The notes under the pieces are model-generated. The model did no database searches. It saw only the letters and a list, made by a program, of their open reading frames with translations, and was not told the DNA's origin. DNA of 13,190 bases from an archaeon (GTDB lineage Archaea > Nanobdellota > Nanobdellia > Woesearchaeales > GW2011-AR9): positions 1 through 13,190 of the forward strand of contig JAGVMW010000136.1 of NCBI GenBank assembly GCA_020053615.1, read 5' to 3'. A program made the position numbers and the translations under genes. Positions 6,599-12,727 of this stretch are shown here, piece after piece. Positions within the stretch are counted from its first letter, which is position 1, and the number at the start of each line of letters is the position of its first letter.

Positions 6599-7645
6599 CT
6601 ACTCCACTTTCTGAACTACATTGAAAGAATTAAAGACCATCATCGTATCAAACGAGACAATATTGTCCGAGAATTCTTCTCTTAATTGGTCTAAAACTTC
6701 CTGAAAATGGTCATTATTCTTAGCAAAGATGTTTACCTGATAATTCCAGTTTCCAACCATCTTATGGCTCCAAAGAATATTAGGATGCATCTCTAAGAAA
6801 GTATTAAATTTATGTTCATCAATGCTTCTTAGATTGAACAATACTGGATACATTTGGTATCCTAATTGGGCTAAAGATATAAAAGCAGTAAAATTAGTAA
6901 CAATCCCATCCGAAACTAATCTTTTGATTCTACTATGAACTGTAGGAAAGTTGCTTCCGGTCTGGTTAATTATCTCTTTTAGATTAATGCGAGCATTAGA
7001 CTTAATTATGGAAAGAATTTGTTTATCCAGCTCATCTAACTTTAGAAACGAATTGTTTCTCACCTGCATTCCAAATTCTTTTTGGTAAGAAGAGCCTTTA
7101 TTTTCTTTAAAATGTTTTAATCTTTCTAATTCTTTTAGGTTATCGTCCAGCAATAAGTCCAAATCCATTGGCCTCTCTTCAATTTTGTTAAGAAGACAAT
7201 ACTCGTGGATAACTGAGCCATACTTATCTAAAATCAGACGGAGAAAAGTGTCGAATTCTTCTATATTTTTAGTAGTAATCTCTGCTAGAACATCAAACTT
7301 CCCACGAACATTTTTAAGATTGGTTATTTCTGGACATTTTGTTAGTTCTGCCACTATCTCTTTCTCTTTAGCAGGAGTTTTCAATTTTAAATAAACAAGG
7401 TGTGTAATCATTCCTAATCTGCGAGAATTTATTCTAGCCACAAAACCCGTTAAAAAATTTAAATCGCGCATTTTCTTAATACGATAAGAAACAACTTCTC
7501 TCTTTAATTTAAGTGCTTTGGCAATGGCAGTATTAGAAATTCTACAGTTTTTGCACAGAAGAAAAGCTATTTTCCTATCTATCACGTCTATTTTCTGAGG
7601 CATATCCCTCCAGTTGACTTGGATATTAATATGATTGTCTCCCAT
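6599..7645 (-). CDS. Two-module Lrp/AsnC family transcription regulator
   Basis: The 348-residue protein carries the Lrp/AsnC plan twice. The first winged helix-turn-helix is at about residues 16-64 (IDVIDRKIAFLL, then SNTAIAKALKLKREVVSYRI), with a ligand-binding RAM-like domain at about 72-152. The second HTH is at about 200-247 (LDELDKQILSII, then LKEIINQTGSNFPTVHSRI), followed by a second RAM-like domain (about 252-345). Lrp proteins normally have one module of about 150 residues and dimerise, so this fusion may act as a built-in dimer. I chose the ATG at 7645. An in-frame TTG at 7654 would add three residues but lies upstream of the expected transcript start, given the minus-strand TATA box at 7670-7678. 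It diverges from the lipoprotein operon and may control it and itself. The ligand is unknown. Confidence 0.88.
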   Translation of the reverse strand: MGDNHINIQVNWRDMPQKIDVIDRKIAFLLCKNCRISNTAIAKALKLKREVVSYRIKKMRDLNFLTGFVARINSRRLGMITHLVYLKLKTPAKEKEIVAELTKCPEITNLKNVRGKFDVLAEITTKNIEEFDTFLRLILDKYGSVIHEYCLLNKIEERPMDLDLLLDDNLKELERLKHFKENKGSSYQKEFGMQVRNNSFLKLDELDKQILSIIKSNARINLKEIINQTGSNFPTVHSRIKRLVSDGIVTNFTAFISLAQLGYQMYPVLFNLRSIDEHKFNTFLEMHPNILWSHKMVGNWNYQVNIFAKNNDHFQEVLDQLREEFSDNIVSFDTMMVFNSFNVVQKVE

Positions 7646-7654
7646 CAACTTCAA

Positions 7655-7669
7655 CGAAAGTTAACGTTT
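7655..7669. promoter_or_regulatory. Possible autoregulatory site in the Lrp-like gene promoter
   Basis: Between the TATA box and the start codon of the regulator lies an imperfect palindrome with AACG and CGTT arms around a central GTTAAC. Binding there would block the promoter. Lrp proteins often repress their own genes, but no binding consensus can be derived from one site. Confidence 0.2.
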
Positions 7670-7678
7670 TATTTAAAT
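7670..7678 (-). promoter_or_regulatory. TATA box of the Lrp-like regulator gene
   Basis: Read on the minus strand the sequence is ATTTAAATA. Its centre is about 28 bases before the ATG at 7645, again pointing to a leaderless or near-leaderless transcript. Confidence 0.6.
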
Positions 7679-7686
7679 CTTATGCA

Positions 7687-7697
7687 TTTTCGTAAAA
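7687..7697. promoter_or_regulatory. Possible regulator site, copy 2 (TTTTCGTAAAA)
   Basis: The same 11 bases as at 4216-4226. Here they lie between the two divergent TATA boxes, where a bound protein could act on both the regulator gene and the operon starting at 7778. Confidence 0.22.
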
Positions 7698-7711
7698 ATT
7701 CCACTCAAAGA

Positions 7712-7720
7712 TTTTATTAT
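7712..7720 (+). promoter_or_regulatory. Likely TATA box of the lipoprotein operon
   Basis: TTTTATTAT lies about 60 bases before the first ATG (7778). It predicts a transcript start near 7741 and a leader of about 35 bases that carries a ribosome binding site, unlike the leaderless genes on the left. Confidence 0.4.
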
Positions 7721-7777
7721 TACCTCTGCGCTTGCTAATGAACATGAAACAAATGAAGAGTGATTCGGGGGTAAAAA

Positions 7778-8437
7778 ATGACCGAAGAAAAAAAAACTAA
7801 AGAAAATGAAACTGATAAAGTCAAGAAAAGCTTTTTTGCCCAGCATCCATACTTATTAGCCGCGGCAGCAATTGTTTTACCGGGAATAGCCGTTACCATT
7901 GCTACCAGTAAAACTTCCCCCACCCTAGTAGAAGGAGTGGTTCTGGAAGAGAAATACGTCTCTTCTGATGTTTATGCTGTTGAGAAAAACACTGTTTCTG
8001 GGGATATTCCCACAGCAGAGAATGAAACTCCTGTTTCTAAAATAACAGTAGAAAAAACCATGAAGCCCCGAAACTACTTGCTGCATCTCAAAGTCTATGA
8101 ACCTACAGAAGACGGAACAATTGAGAGGCCATGCACACTTTACGTAAAAGAAGATGACAAGATGCCGGTAGCAGTACTGGATGAAGTTATTTCTGCCGGG
8201 TCTAAAGTATATCTACATTATTATGGCTCGGGAGTAGCTTTGCATTCCGCTAACCCTCTTTATCCGATCAGCTGTTTTGGAACGCTTCTTTCTTCAGAGA
8301 TTAAAGTGGTTTCTGCCTGGGAAAGCTCAGAAGTAGTGAAGAAAGGTTTGGAAGATCATCTGGAAGAGGTGCGAGTGCAGGAATTAGACCGGGCTAAATT
8401 AGAAGCAAAAGATGAATGGGGATGGGTGATGTACTAA
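7778..8437 (+). CDS. Membrane-anchored protein of unknown function, first gene of operon
   Basis: This 219-residue protein has a highly charged head (MTEEKKTKENETDKVKK), a hydrophobic segment at about residues 24-42 (YLLAAAAIVLPGIAVTI) and a body predicted to be outside. The lysines before the segment favour N-in, C-out. The body is partly beta-like (YLLHLKVYEP, CTLYVKEDD), with two cysteines that could pair, and ends in a Glu/Lys-rich helix and WGWVMY. There is no lipobox cysteine. I do not recognise the family. A GGGGGT ribosome binding site (7767-7772) is 5 nt before the ATG. The acidic MTEEK start weakly resembles the MLEEK start of the following genes. It opens the operon, with 21 bp to the next gene. 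Confidence 0.82.
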   Translation: MTEEKKTKENETDKVKKSFFAQHPYLLAAAAIVLPGIAVTIATSKTSPTLVEGVVLEEKYVSSDVYAVEKNTVSGDIPTAENETPVSKITVEKTMKPRNYLLHLKVYEPTEDGTIERPCTLYVKEDDKMPVAVLDEVISAGSKVYLHYYGSGVALHSANPLYPISCFGTLLSSEIKVVSAWESSEVVKKGLEDHLEEVRVQELDRAKLEAKDEWGWVMY

Positions 8438-8454
8438 ACTAACTAGGGTGGAAT

Positions 8455-8483
8455 AAAAATGCTAGAAGAAAAAATTGAACAAA
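8455..8483 (+). repeat. Shared start cassette, copy 1
   Basis: These 29 bases are identical to 9909-9937. They span four bases before the ATG and the first eight codons (MLEEKIEQ) of two otherwise different genes. Synonymous positions are identical too. Confidence 0.8.
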
Positions 8484-9526
8484 CAAATTATATCAAACAA
8501 AACCCATTCAGAAAAGCTGTCAAAAGCTTTGGGCTAATCGGTTTAGGACTAACTGCGTTACTCTCTGCATACAGTTGCTCCGGCAACAGTAACTCCGTCG
8601 GAAAAGCTGCTCCTACTGTTTCTGACACCTTCGCCTGGAGCAGCGGCTTCTCTCAGGAGAAACCAGACGCCTATTCCCCTTTAAAGCCAGAAACTTCCTC
8701 CGAAGGCCAATATTGTTACAAAGACTTCGATGGAGATAGCATTGGCAGTTCCGATAGCGGAATATTGTTCTCACCAACAGGAAGCTGTCCTGAAAGTTAT
8801 TCTACTAAAAATGGAGACTGTGATGACAAGAATCCAAACAGAATCTATGACTGTTCTCCAAAAAGTGATACAAATACAGCTAATAGTGATGTAATGGGAA
8901 GTTCAACACAGCAAGATGCACAATCTGGATGCCAACCGAATTGTAATGGGAAAGAATGTGGTAATGATGGGTGTGGAGGAAGTTGTGGAGGATGTGGAAC
9001 GGGTGAGGGGTGTTTGTCTTCTGGGAAATGTAGTCCTTATACTGATGAAGAGATACTAGCATGGGGTGAATGTGCCCTTACTGATTCAATCAAATTTTCG
9101 TATAGTGAACCTGGACATAATCTTCAGTATAATGATATGAAATCTGCAAACTATGCTTGTGCTAATAGTGAAGGAATCGTATGCAAAGAAGATGCGATAG
9201 CTTGTTGGGCACAGTGGGACATGGCTGTTAATAAAAATAGTGATTGGATAATGTTAAAATTAGAAGGACAGATTTATGCAAGTGATTCTTTCTATGGACA
9301 AATTGATTATCTGCCTTTTGGTGATGGTTTTAATAATAATGACACTGATAACGAATGGAATTTGCATTGTAAAGCTGGCCTATCATCAGAAGGGGCTATC
9401 AAAACTACATTCAATGGAATAAATTTTACTTCCGACGGAGCAGTAACCTTTCAGTTTTCCTGTTCGGGTACTTCGAATCTCCTTTCCTACGCTCAAATCT
9501 ATTCCTGCACTTACCCAACAGATTAG
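8459..9526 (+). CDS. Cysteine-rich lipoprotein with MopE-like metal-binding motif
   Basis: The 355-residue product starts with MLEEKIEQ, then a basic stretch, a hydrophobic segment (about 24-37) and a lipobox-like AYSC with C40, so it is probably a lipid-anchored surface protein. After a Ser/Pro-rich linker, residues 85-125 (CYKDFDGDSIG, then CP and NGDCDDKNP) match the putative metal-binding motif of MopE-type secreted proteins, rich in Asp and probably Ca2+-binding. Residues 158-191 hold eight cysteines in the pattern C..NCNGKECG..GCGGSCGGCG, a module seen in many secreted bacterial and archaeal proteins. The C-terminal 155 residues, with five or more further cysteines, look like a beta-rich domain that I do not recognise. 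Its ribosome binding site AGGGTG (8445-8450) lies 8 nt upstream. A strictly extracellular role is inferred. Confidence 0.87.
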   Translation: MLEEKIEQTNYIKQNPFRKAVKSFGLIGLGLTALLSAYSCSGNSNSVGKAAPTVSDTFAWSSGFSQEKPDAYSPLKPETSSEGQYCYKDFDGDSIGSSDSGILFSPTGSCPESYSTKNGDCDDKNPNRIYDCSPKSDTNTANSDVMGSSTQQDAQSGCQPNCNGKECGNDGCGGSCGGCGTGEGCLSSGKCSPYTDEEILAWGECALTDSIKFSYSEPGHNLQYNDMKSANYACANSEGIVCKEDAIACWAQWDMAVNKNSDWIMLKLEGQIYASDSFYGQIDYLPFGDGFNNNDTDNEWNLHCKAGLSSEGAIKTTFNGINFTSDGAVTFQFSCSGTSNLLSYAQIYSCTYPTD

Positions 9527-9555
9527 AGGTAAAATAAAATGCTAGAAGAAAAAAT
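9526..9555 (+). repeat. Shared start cassette, copy 2
   Basis: These 30 bases match 10530-10559 with one mismatch. They cover the ribosome binding site GAGGT, the AT-rich spacer, the ATG and the first codons (MLEEK). The G at 9526 is the last base of the previous gene's stop codon. Confidence 0.75.
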
Positions 9556-9919
9556 AAAGAGAGGGAGACAAATTATGAAAATAGCAATGGATGAATATTG
9601 GCGTAGTTGTAATCCTATTGAAAGGGATATAACCGAAGTTAATAATTATGAGGAAAGGCAATCGGGAGGAAGTTTTAGGTGTGGATATGAAACTTACTCT
9701 GACGGCAGTGAGGAATGTAATGAAGATTATTCCGTTGATAATCACTGTCTGCCTAAAGTAGAAATTCCAAAAGGGTGGGGATGTAATTGTTCGGAATGTG
9801 ATTTTTCTTATGTAGACGAATCTTCTCCAATAGTTTTGAGATATTCCATTAACGGAAGTGATTATGAATTTAAGTTTAGTTCGGGAGTAGAAGAGAAAAT
9901 GGTGAAACAAAAATGCTAG
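9539..9919 (+). CDS. Small cysteine-rich protein with start cassette but no signal segment
   Basis: The 126-residue product begins MLEEKIK like its neighbours, but no hydrophobic stretch follows. After RGRQIMKIAMDEYWRSC the rest is polar, with cysteines such as GCNCSEC (about residues 81-87). Without a signal it would stay in the cytosol, which is odd for a cysteine-rich protein in this operon. Possible explanations are loss of the signal by deletion, fusion of the cassette to an unrelated domain, or a start at Met13 (9575), which also has a purine-rich stretch upstream. The ribosome binding site GAGGT (9526-9530) overlaps the previous stop codon. Its last codons overlap the next gene by 7 bases (ATGCTAG), suggesting translational coupling. 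I do not recognise the family. Confidence 0.72.
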   Translation: MLEEKIKRGRQIMKIAMDEYWRSCNPIERDITEVNNYEERQSGGSFRCGYETYSDGSEECNEDYSVDNHCLPKVEIPKGWGCNCSECDFSYVDESSPIVLRYSINGSDYEFKFSSGVEEKMVKQKC

Positions 9920-9937
9920 AAGAAAAAATTGAACAAA
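9909..9937 (+). repeat. Shared start cassette, copy 3
   Basis: Identical over 29 bases to 8455-8483. The copy is embedded across the end of the preceding gene: its CTAG supplies both the Leu codon of one gene and the stop codon of the other. Confidence 0.8.
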
Positions 9938-10509
9938 AAAAGTCATTTACAGAAAAAATTAAAGAGAATGTTAGGAAAAATGTTCCATATATGGCATTAT
10001 TTGCTCTTTCATTATACGGTAGATGCGGTGTAGCACAATCATACACCCCTCAAAACACATATGAATATACTCGCAAAGTACCAACAGAATATTTTATGGA
10101 GGGAAAACAAGTATATAGAGAGGAAAAAGTAAGAATAGATAATTCTCGAACAAGATTAGTAGAAGTTTTAAGAGGGGATTGTGACAAGGTATCCGGCGCT
10201 GGTGATTTGATTACATGTGAAGATTATGTATGTGTAGAGAGAACACCTCGAAGATGCTCGACGGGGAAATATGGTGATGGTTCTTGCACAGGTGGTGAGT
10301 GTACGCTTATGGGTTATGGAGATAGATGGGAGTTACCAATTAGAGACATATCTTCTGTTTTTGCAGAAGTTGATGATAATGGTGGTAAAATAACAATTAG
10401 AAAAAAAGATACTGGTTGGTCAGCTCCAGAGGAGAAAGTTTTATCGTTTAAAAATGCAGATGTTTGCAAAGAGGTAGCAGATATTCTGCATACTTTCTTT
10501 GTGAATTAG
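9913..10509 (+). CDS. Secreted or lipid-anchored cysteine-containing protein, unknown family
   Basis: The 198-residue product starts MLEEKIEQ, followed by a lysine-rich stretch, a hydrophobic segment (about 25-36, PYMALFALSLYG) and C38. Cleavage could occur before C38 as in lipoproteins, although GRC is a poor lipobox, or after GVA at residue 41 by signal peptidase I. The outside part has a cluster of cysteines between about residues 90 and 132 (DCDK, ITCEDYVC, RRCSTG, SCTGGEC), probably disulfide-bonded. It ends with a beta-like stretch (KITIRKKDTGW) and a helix. I do not recognise the fold. Its start overlaps the preceding gene by 7 bases, with a weak ribosome binding site (GGTGA) 7 nt before the ATG. 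Confidence 0.8.
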   Translation: MLEEKIEQKKSFTEKIKENVRKNVPYMALFALSLYGRCGVAQSYTPQNTYEYTRKVPTEYFMEGKQVYREEKVRIDNSRTRLVEVLRGDCDKVSGAGDLITCEDYVCVERTPRRCSTGKYGDGSCTGGECTLMGYGDRWELPIRDISSVFAEVDDNGGKITIRKKDTGWSAPEEKVLSFKNADVCKEVADILHTFFVN

Positions 10510-10529
10510 CATGATAAATAAGTAAACGG

Positions 10530-10559
10530 GAGGTAAAATAAAATGCTGGAAGAAAAAAT
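10530..10559 (+). repeat. Shared start cassette, copy 4
   Basis: Matches 9526-9555 with one difference (CTG for CTA, silent). The ribosome binding site, spacer and start region are all conserved. Confidence 0.75.
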
Positions 10560-10854
10560 TGAGAAAAGCTCGGGATTACTGAACAGATTTGGAAGTGCGA
10601 TGAGACAAAACACAATGGCATATGTCGTTTCATCAATAATTGCATTAGGAACAACAGCGTGTGATAGTGATGACAACAGAAGTGAGTGCTGCAAAAGTTA
10701 TAGTTCATGTGTAAATACAGAAATAGACACCTGCACAAAAATATATCGAGAATGTTATGATGACGCAAGTGCTAGCCATTGTATAACAGATTCAGACGGT
10801 AATAAAAGTTGCTGCGGCTGCGACGAGGGGGGCGGTTCAGATACATGCAAGTGA
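10543..10854 (+). CDS. Small cysteine-rich lipoprotein
   Basis: The 103-residue product starts MLEEKIEK, then NRFGSAMRQN, a hydrophobic segment (about 25-38) and the lipobox-like TTAC with C40, followed by acidic residues. The mature part of about 63 residues has ten further cysteines (ECCKSYSSC, DTC, EC, HC, SCCGC, TC), enough for five disulfides or for metal binding. No known family is recognised. A strong ribosome binding site GGGAGGT (10528-10534) lies 8 nt upstream. It probably sits lipid-anchored outside the membrane. Confidence 0.82.
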   Translation: MLEEKIEKSSGLLNRFGSAMRQNTMAYVVSSIIALGTTACDSDDNRSECCKSYSSCVNTEIDTCTKIYRECYDDASASHCITDSDGNKSCCGCDEGGGSDTCK

Positions 10855-10882
10855 TAAAAGAGTATGTATAAAGGAGGTTAAA

Positions 10883-11212
10883 ATGAAAAACGAAAATCTT
10901 GAACAGAAAGTTGGATTGATGGATAAATTTAGAGGCTTTGCTAGAAAGACTGTTGGAGCATATGCTTTAACGTTAGCTTTAGGTGGAATGTATGGATGTG
11001 AAGATGAAAATGGAGATGGCGGTAGTTCTTCTGGTAGCAGTGGCTGCTCACATAATGTGGGTGGAAAGGGAGGATACGCAGAAAGTGGATGTAGTTCAGG
11101 TTATCATTGTGAAGATAAAGAAGTCTCAAACAAAAGCGAGACCTCAACTCATACCGTTTCTTCATGCGTGTCAGATACACCACCAGATAATTCTGGAGGT
11201 CACGATTACTAA
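10883..11212 (+). CDS. Small Gly/Ser-rich lipoprotein, divergent member of the set
   Basis: The 109-residue product starts MKNENLEQ, a diverged form of the MLEEKIEQ head. It continues with a basic stretch (DKFRGFARK), a hydrophobic segment (about 24-37) and MYGC with C39, followed by acidic residues. The mature part is low complexity (Gly, Ser, Asn, Asp) with four cysteines and ends SGGHDY. It may serve as a flexible surface linker or binding protein, but I cannot name a family. It has the best ribosome binding site of the cluster (GGAGGT, 10873-10878). Its last codons contain the GGAGGT used by the next gene, which starts one base after the stop codon. Confidence 0.8.
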   Translation: MKNENLEQKVGLMDKFRGFARKTVGAYALTLALGGMYGCEDENGDGGSSSGSSGCSHNVGGKGGYAESGCSSGYHCEDKEVSNKSETSTHTVSSCVSDTPPDNSGGHDY

Positions 11213-11213
11213 A

Positions 11214-12716
11214 ATGAACCGCCGCCGCTTCCTCAAAACAGGAGCTATTTTAGCTGGAGCAACAATACTCGACAGCTGTAGCTTATTGAGCAAAGCTGTA
11301 GTTAAAGATGGTTCAACAGAAAGTTACAGGAATAGCTCTTGGACTTCCCATCTCAACCAATTTGAAGAAGACTTTGCTACGATAGCCGTCGTCATTGACA
11401 ACCTTTGGGGCGGCGATCATCGCGAGCCAACTGGAGAAAAACATTTCATTGTTGATGCTTATTGCTCTGGAAAAGAAAACCCAATAATTGCTCGTGAAGA
11501 CTTGCGTCAAGAATTCTTAAAAGAGGGCGTAAGCATTAACGACAAAACAAAAATTTATGATTTCATAAAAGCAAATCGGGTTTTTAAGCGATTTAACCGC
11601 TTGGAAGATTATGCCAAAAAAATAGAAGAGCCTTATCGTAAAGATTACTTACAACATTTATTGTATGCCCTAAAGACACAACTATATCTCAGGACAGACC
11701 GAGTTAACCCAACGATGTTAAGTAAAATTAATCTGGAAGGAGCCTATGCTGCAGCTACCGGGCAAAATGCTGAAGCCCCCTCTTCTAACTTAGCTGCTAG
11801 GGAATTACTAAAAGAACGTTTAGCTAAAGTTGGCTTTCCGGAGACTAATTCTGTTTCTTTAGTCGAATCCGTAGAAAAGTGGTCTGCTAGCAGAGTGCTG
11901 AGCCCTAAGGAGCTAAAAGAATTATGGGCGCCTCTTAGCAAAGAGATTAACCAGTTAACTAGAGAGAGAATTTTGCCTTATTTGCCCGCGTGGATTAAAG
12001 AAATTCCAGAAGAGAGTGTAGACTTTGGTGTATTTACTGGAAGAGCTCACTTCTCTGGAATTAATCTTGCTCGGCATACTATCAAAGATGGCAGACCCGT
12101 TTATGATACCTACCTCCGCATCAGCGACGAAGTAAAACGTACGCGAGAAGAGTATAAATTAGGGTTAGTAACTCATGAAGGTCGACCAGGGCATGGCTTG
12201 CATATTCCATTTCAGCATGGAAAATACGCCAGAGGAGAGTATGGATTTGAAACCAGCCTGATGCTTTTATGTTGTCCAGCTTTGACTCTAGAAGAGGGTC
12301 TAGCTTCCTCCACCCTTGAGCTCCTCTTTGGATCAAAGTTGGAAGAGTATCTTTCTTCAGATGAATTAGTAGCAGTAGCCAGAGACGACTTGAATTATCT
12401 AGGAAGAACGAATGTGGTCTTGCACTATCTTAGTGGAAATAAAAACCAAAAAGAACTTGCTCGTATACTTAGAGAAGAATATTGTTTTTCAGAAGGGGAT
12501 TCTCACAAGTATGTGGACAAATGGCTCTTTAATGAACATTGCGGAGAACTATTAGGATTGATGTACCTGCCGGCTTACGGAATTGGAAGAGAGGCAGTAA
12601 AGACTGCTATCGAGAAGTATGGTCGAGAAGCAGTAATTCCGGCAGTCTATGGGGCGAAAGGGCAAGTGGATGTGATTAATTTTCCAAAGATGATGGAAGA
12701 AGAGATGAGGAGATGA
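11214..12716 (+). CDS. Tat-exported DUF885 metallopeptidase-like lipoprotein
   Basis: The 500-residue product starts with a clear twin-arginine signal, NRRRFLK (residues 2-8). A hydrophobic stretch and ILDSC with C22 follow, so a folded, lipid-anchored outside enzyme is likely. The body resembles the DUF885 family, which carries a zinc-peptidase-like motif: here H321-E322-G-R-P-G-H327, with a downstream E360-E361-G in place of the family's EGW. The C-terminal part (GELLGLMYLPAYGIGREAV) also suits the family, which averages about 550-600 residues. Peptidase activity is inferred. The reading frame stays open upstream to 10983, but the Tat signal fixes the start at 11214. The ribosome binding site GGAGGT (11195-11200) lies inside the previous gene, 13 nt upstream. 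Folding before export suggests a metal cofactor loaded in the cytosol. Confidence 0.85.
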   Translation: MNRRRFLKTGAILAGATILDSCSLLSKAVVKDGSTESYRNSSWTSHLNQFEEDFATIAVVIDNLWGGDHREPTGEKHFIVDAYCSGKENPIIAREDLRQEFLKEGVSINDKTKIYDFIKANRVFKRFNRLEDYAKKIEEPYRKDYLQHLLYALKTQLYLRTDRVNPTMLSKINLEGAYAAATGQNAEAPSSNLAARELLKERLAKVGFPETNSVSLVESVEKWSASRVLSPKELKELWAPLSKEINQLTRERILPYLPAWIKEIPEESVDFGVFTGRAHFSGINLARHTIKDGRPVYDTYLRISDEVKRTREEYKLGLVTHEGRPGHGLHIPFQHGKYARGEYGFETSLMLLCCPALTLEEGLASSTLELLFGSKLEEYLSSDELVAVARDDLNYLGRTNVVLHYLSGNKNQKELARILREEYCFSEGDSHKYVDKWLFNEHCGELLGLMYLPAYGIGREAVKTAIEKYGREAVIPAVYGAKGQVDVINFPKMMEEEMRR

Positions 12717-12727
12717 GGGGGATGAAG

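Noticed and set aside
7646..7654. TTG start at 7654 for the Lrp-like gene
   Set aside because: It lies upstream of the transcript start predicted from the TATA box at 7670-7678. The ATG at 7645 fits the leaderless pattern of neighbouring genes.
9542..9946. Minus-strand reading frame of 134 codons with a hydrophobic start
   Set aside because: It lies antisense across the gene at 9539 and the start of the gene at 9913. Its Phe-rich composition is what reverse-complemented A-rich coding DNA gives, and it has no promoter or binding site of its own.
10983..11213. Upstream extension of the DUF885 gene by 77 codons
   Set aside because: This stretch is the out-of-frame shadow of the lipoprotein gene 10883-11212. 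The Tat signal and nearby ribosome binding site place the start at 11214.
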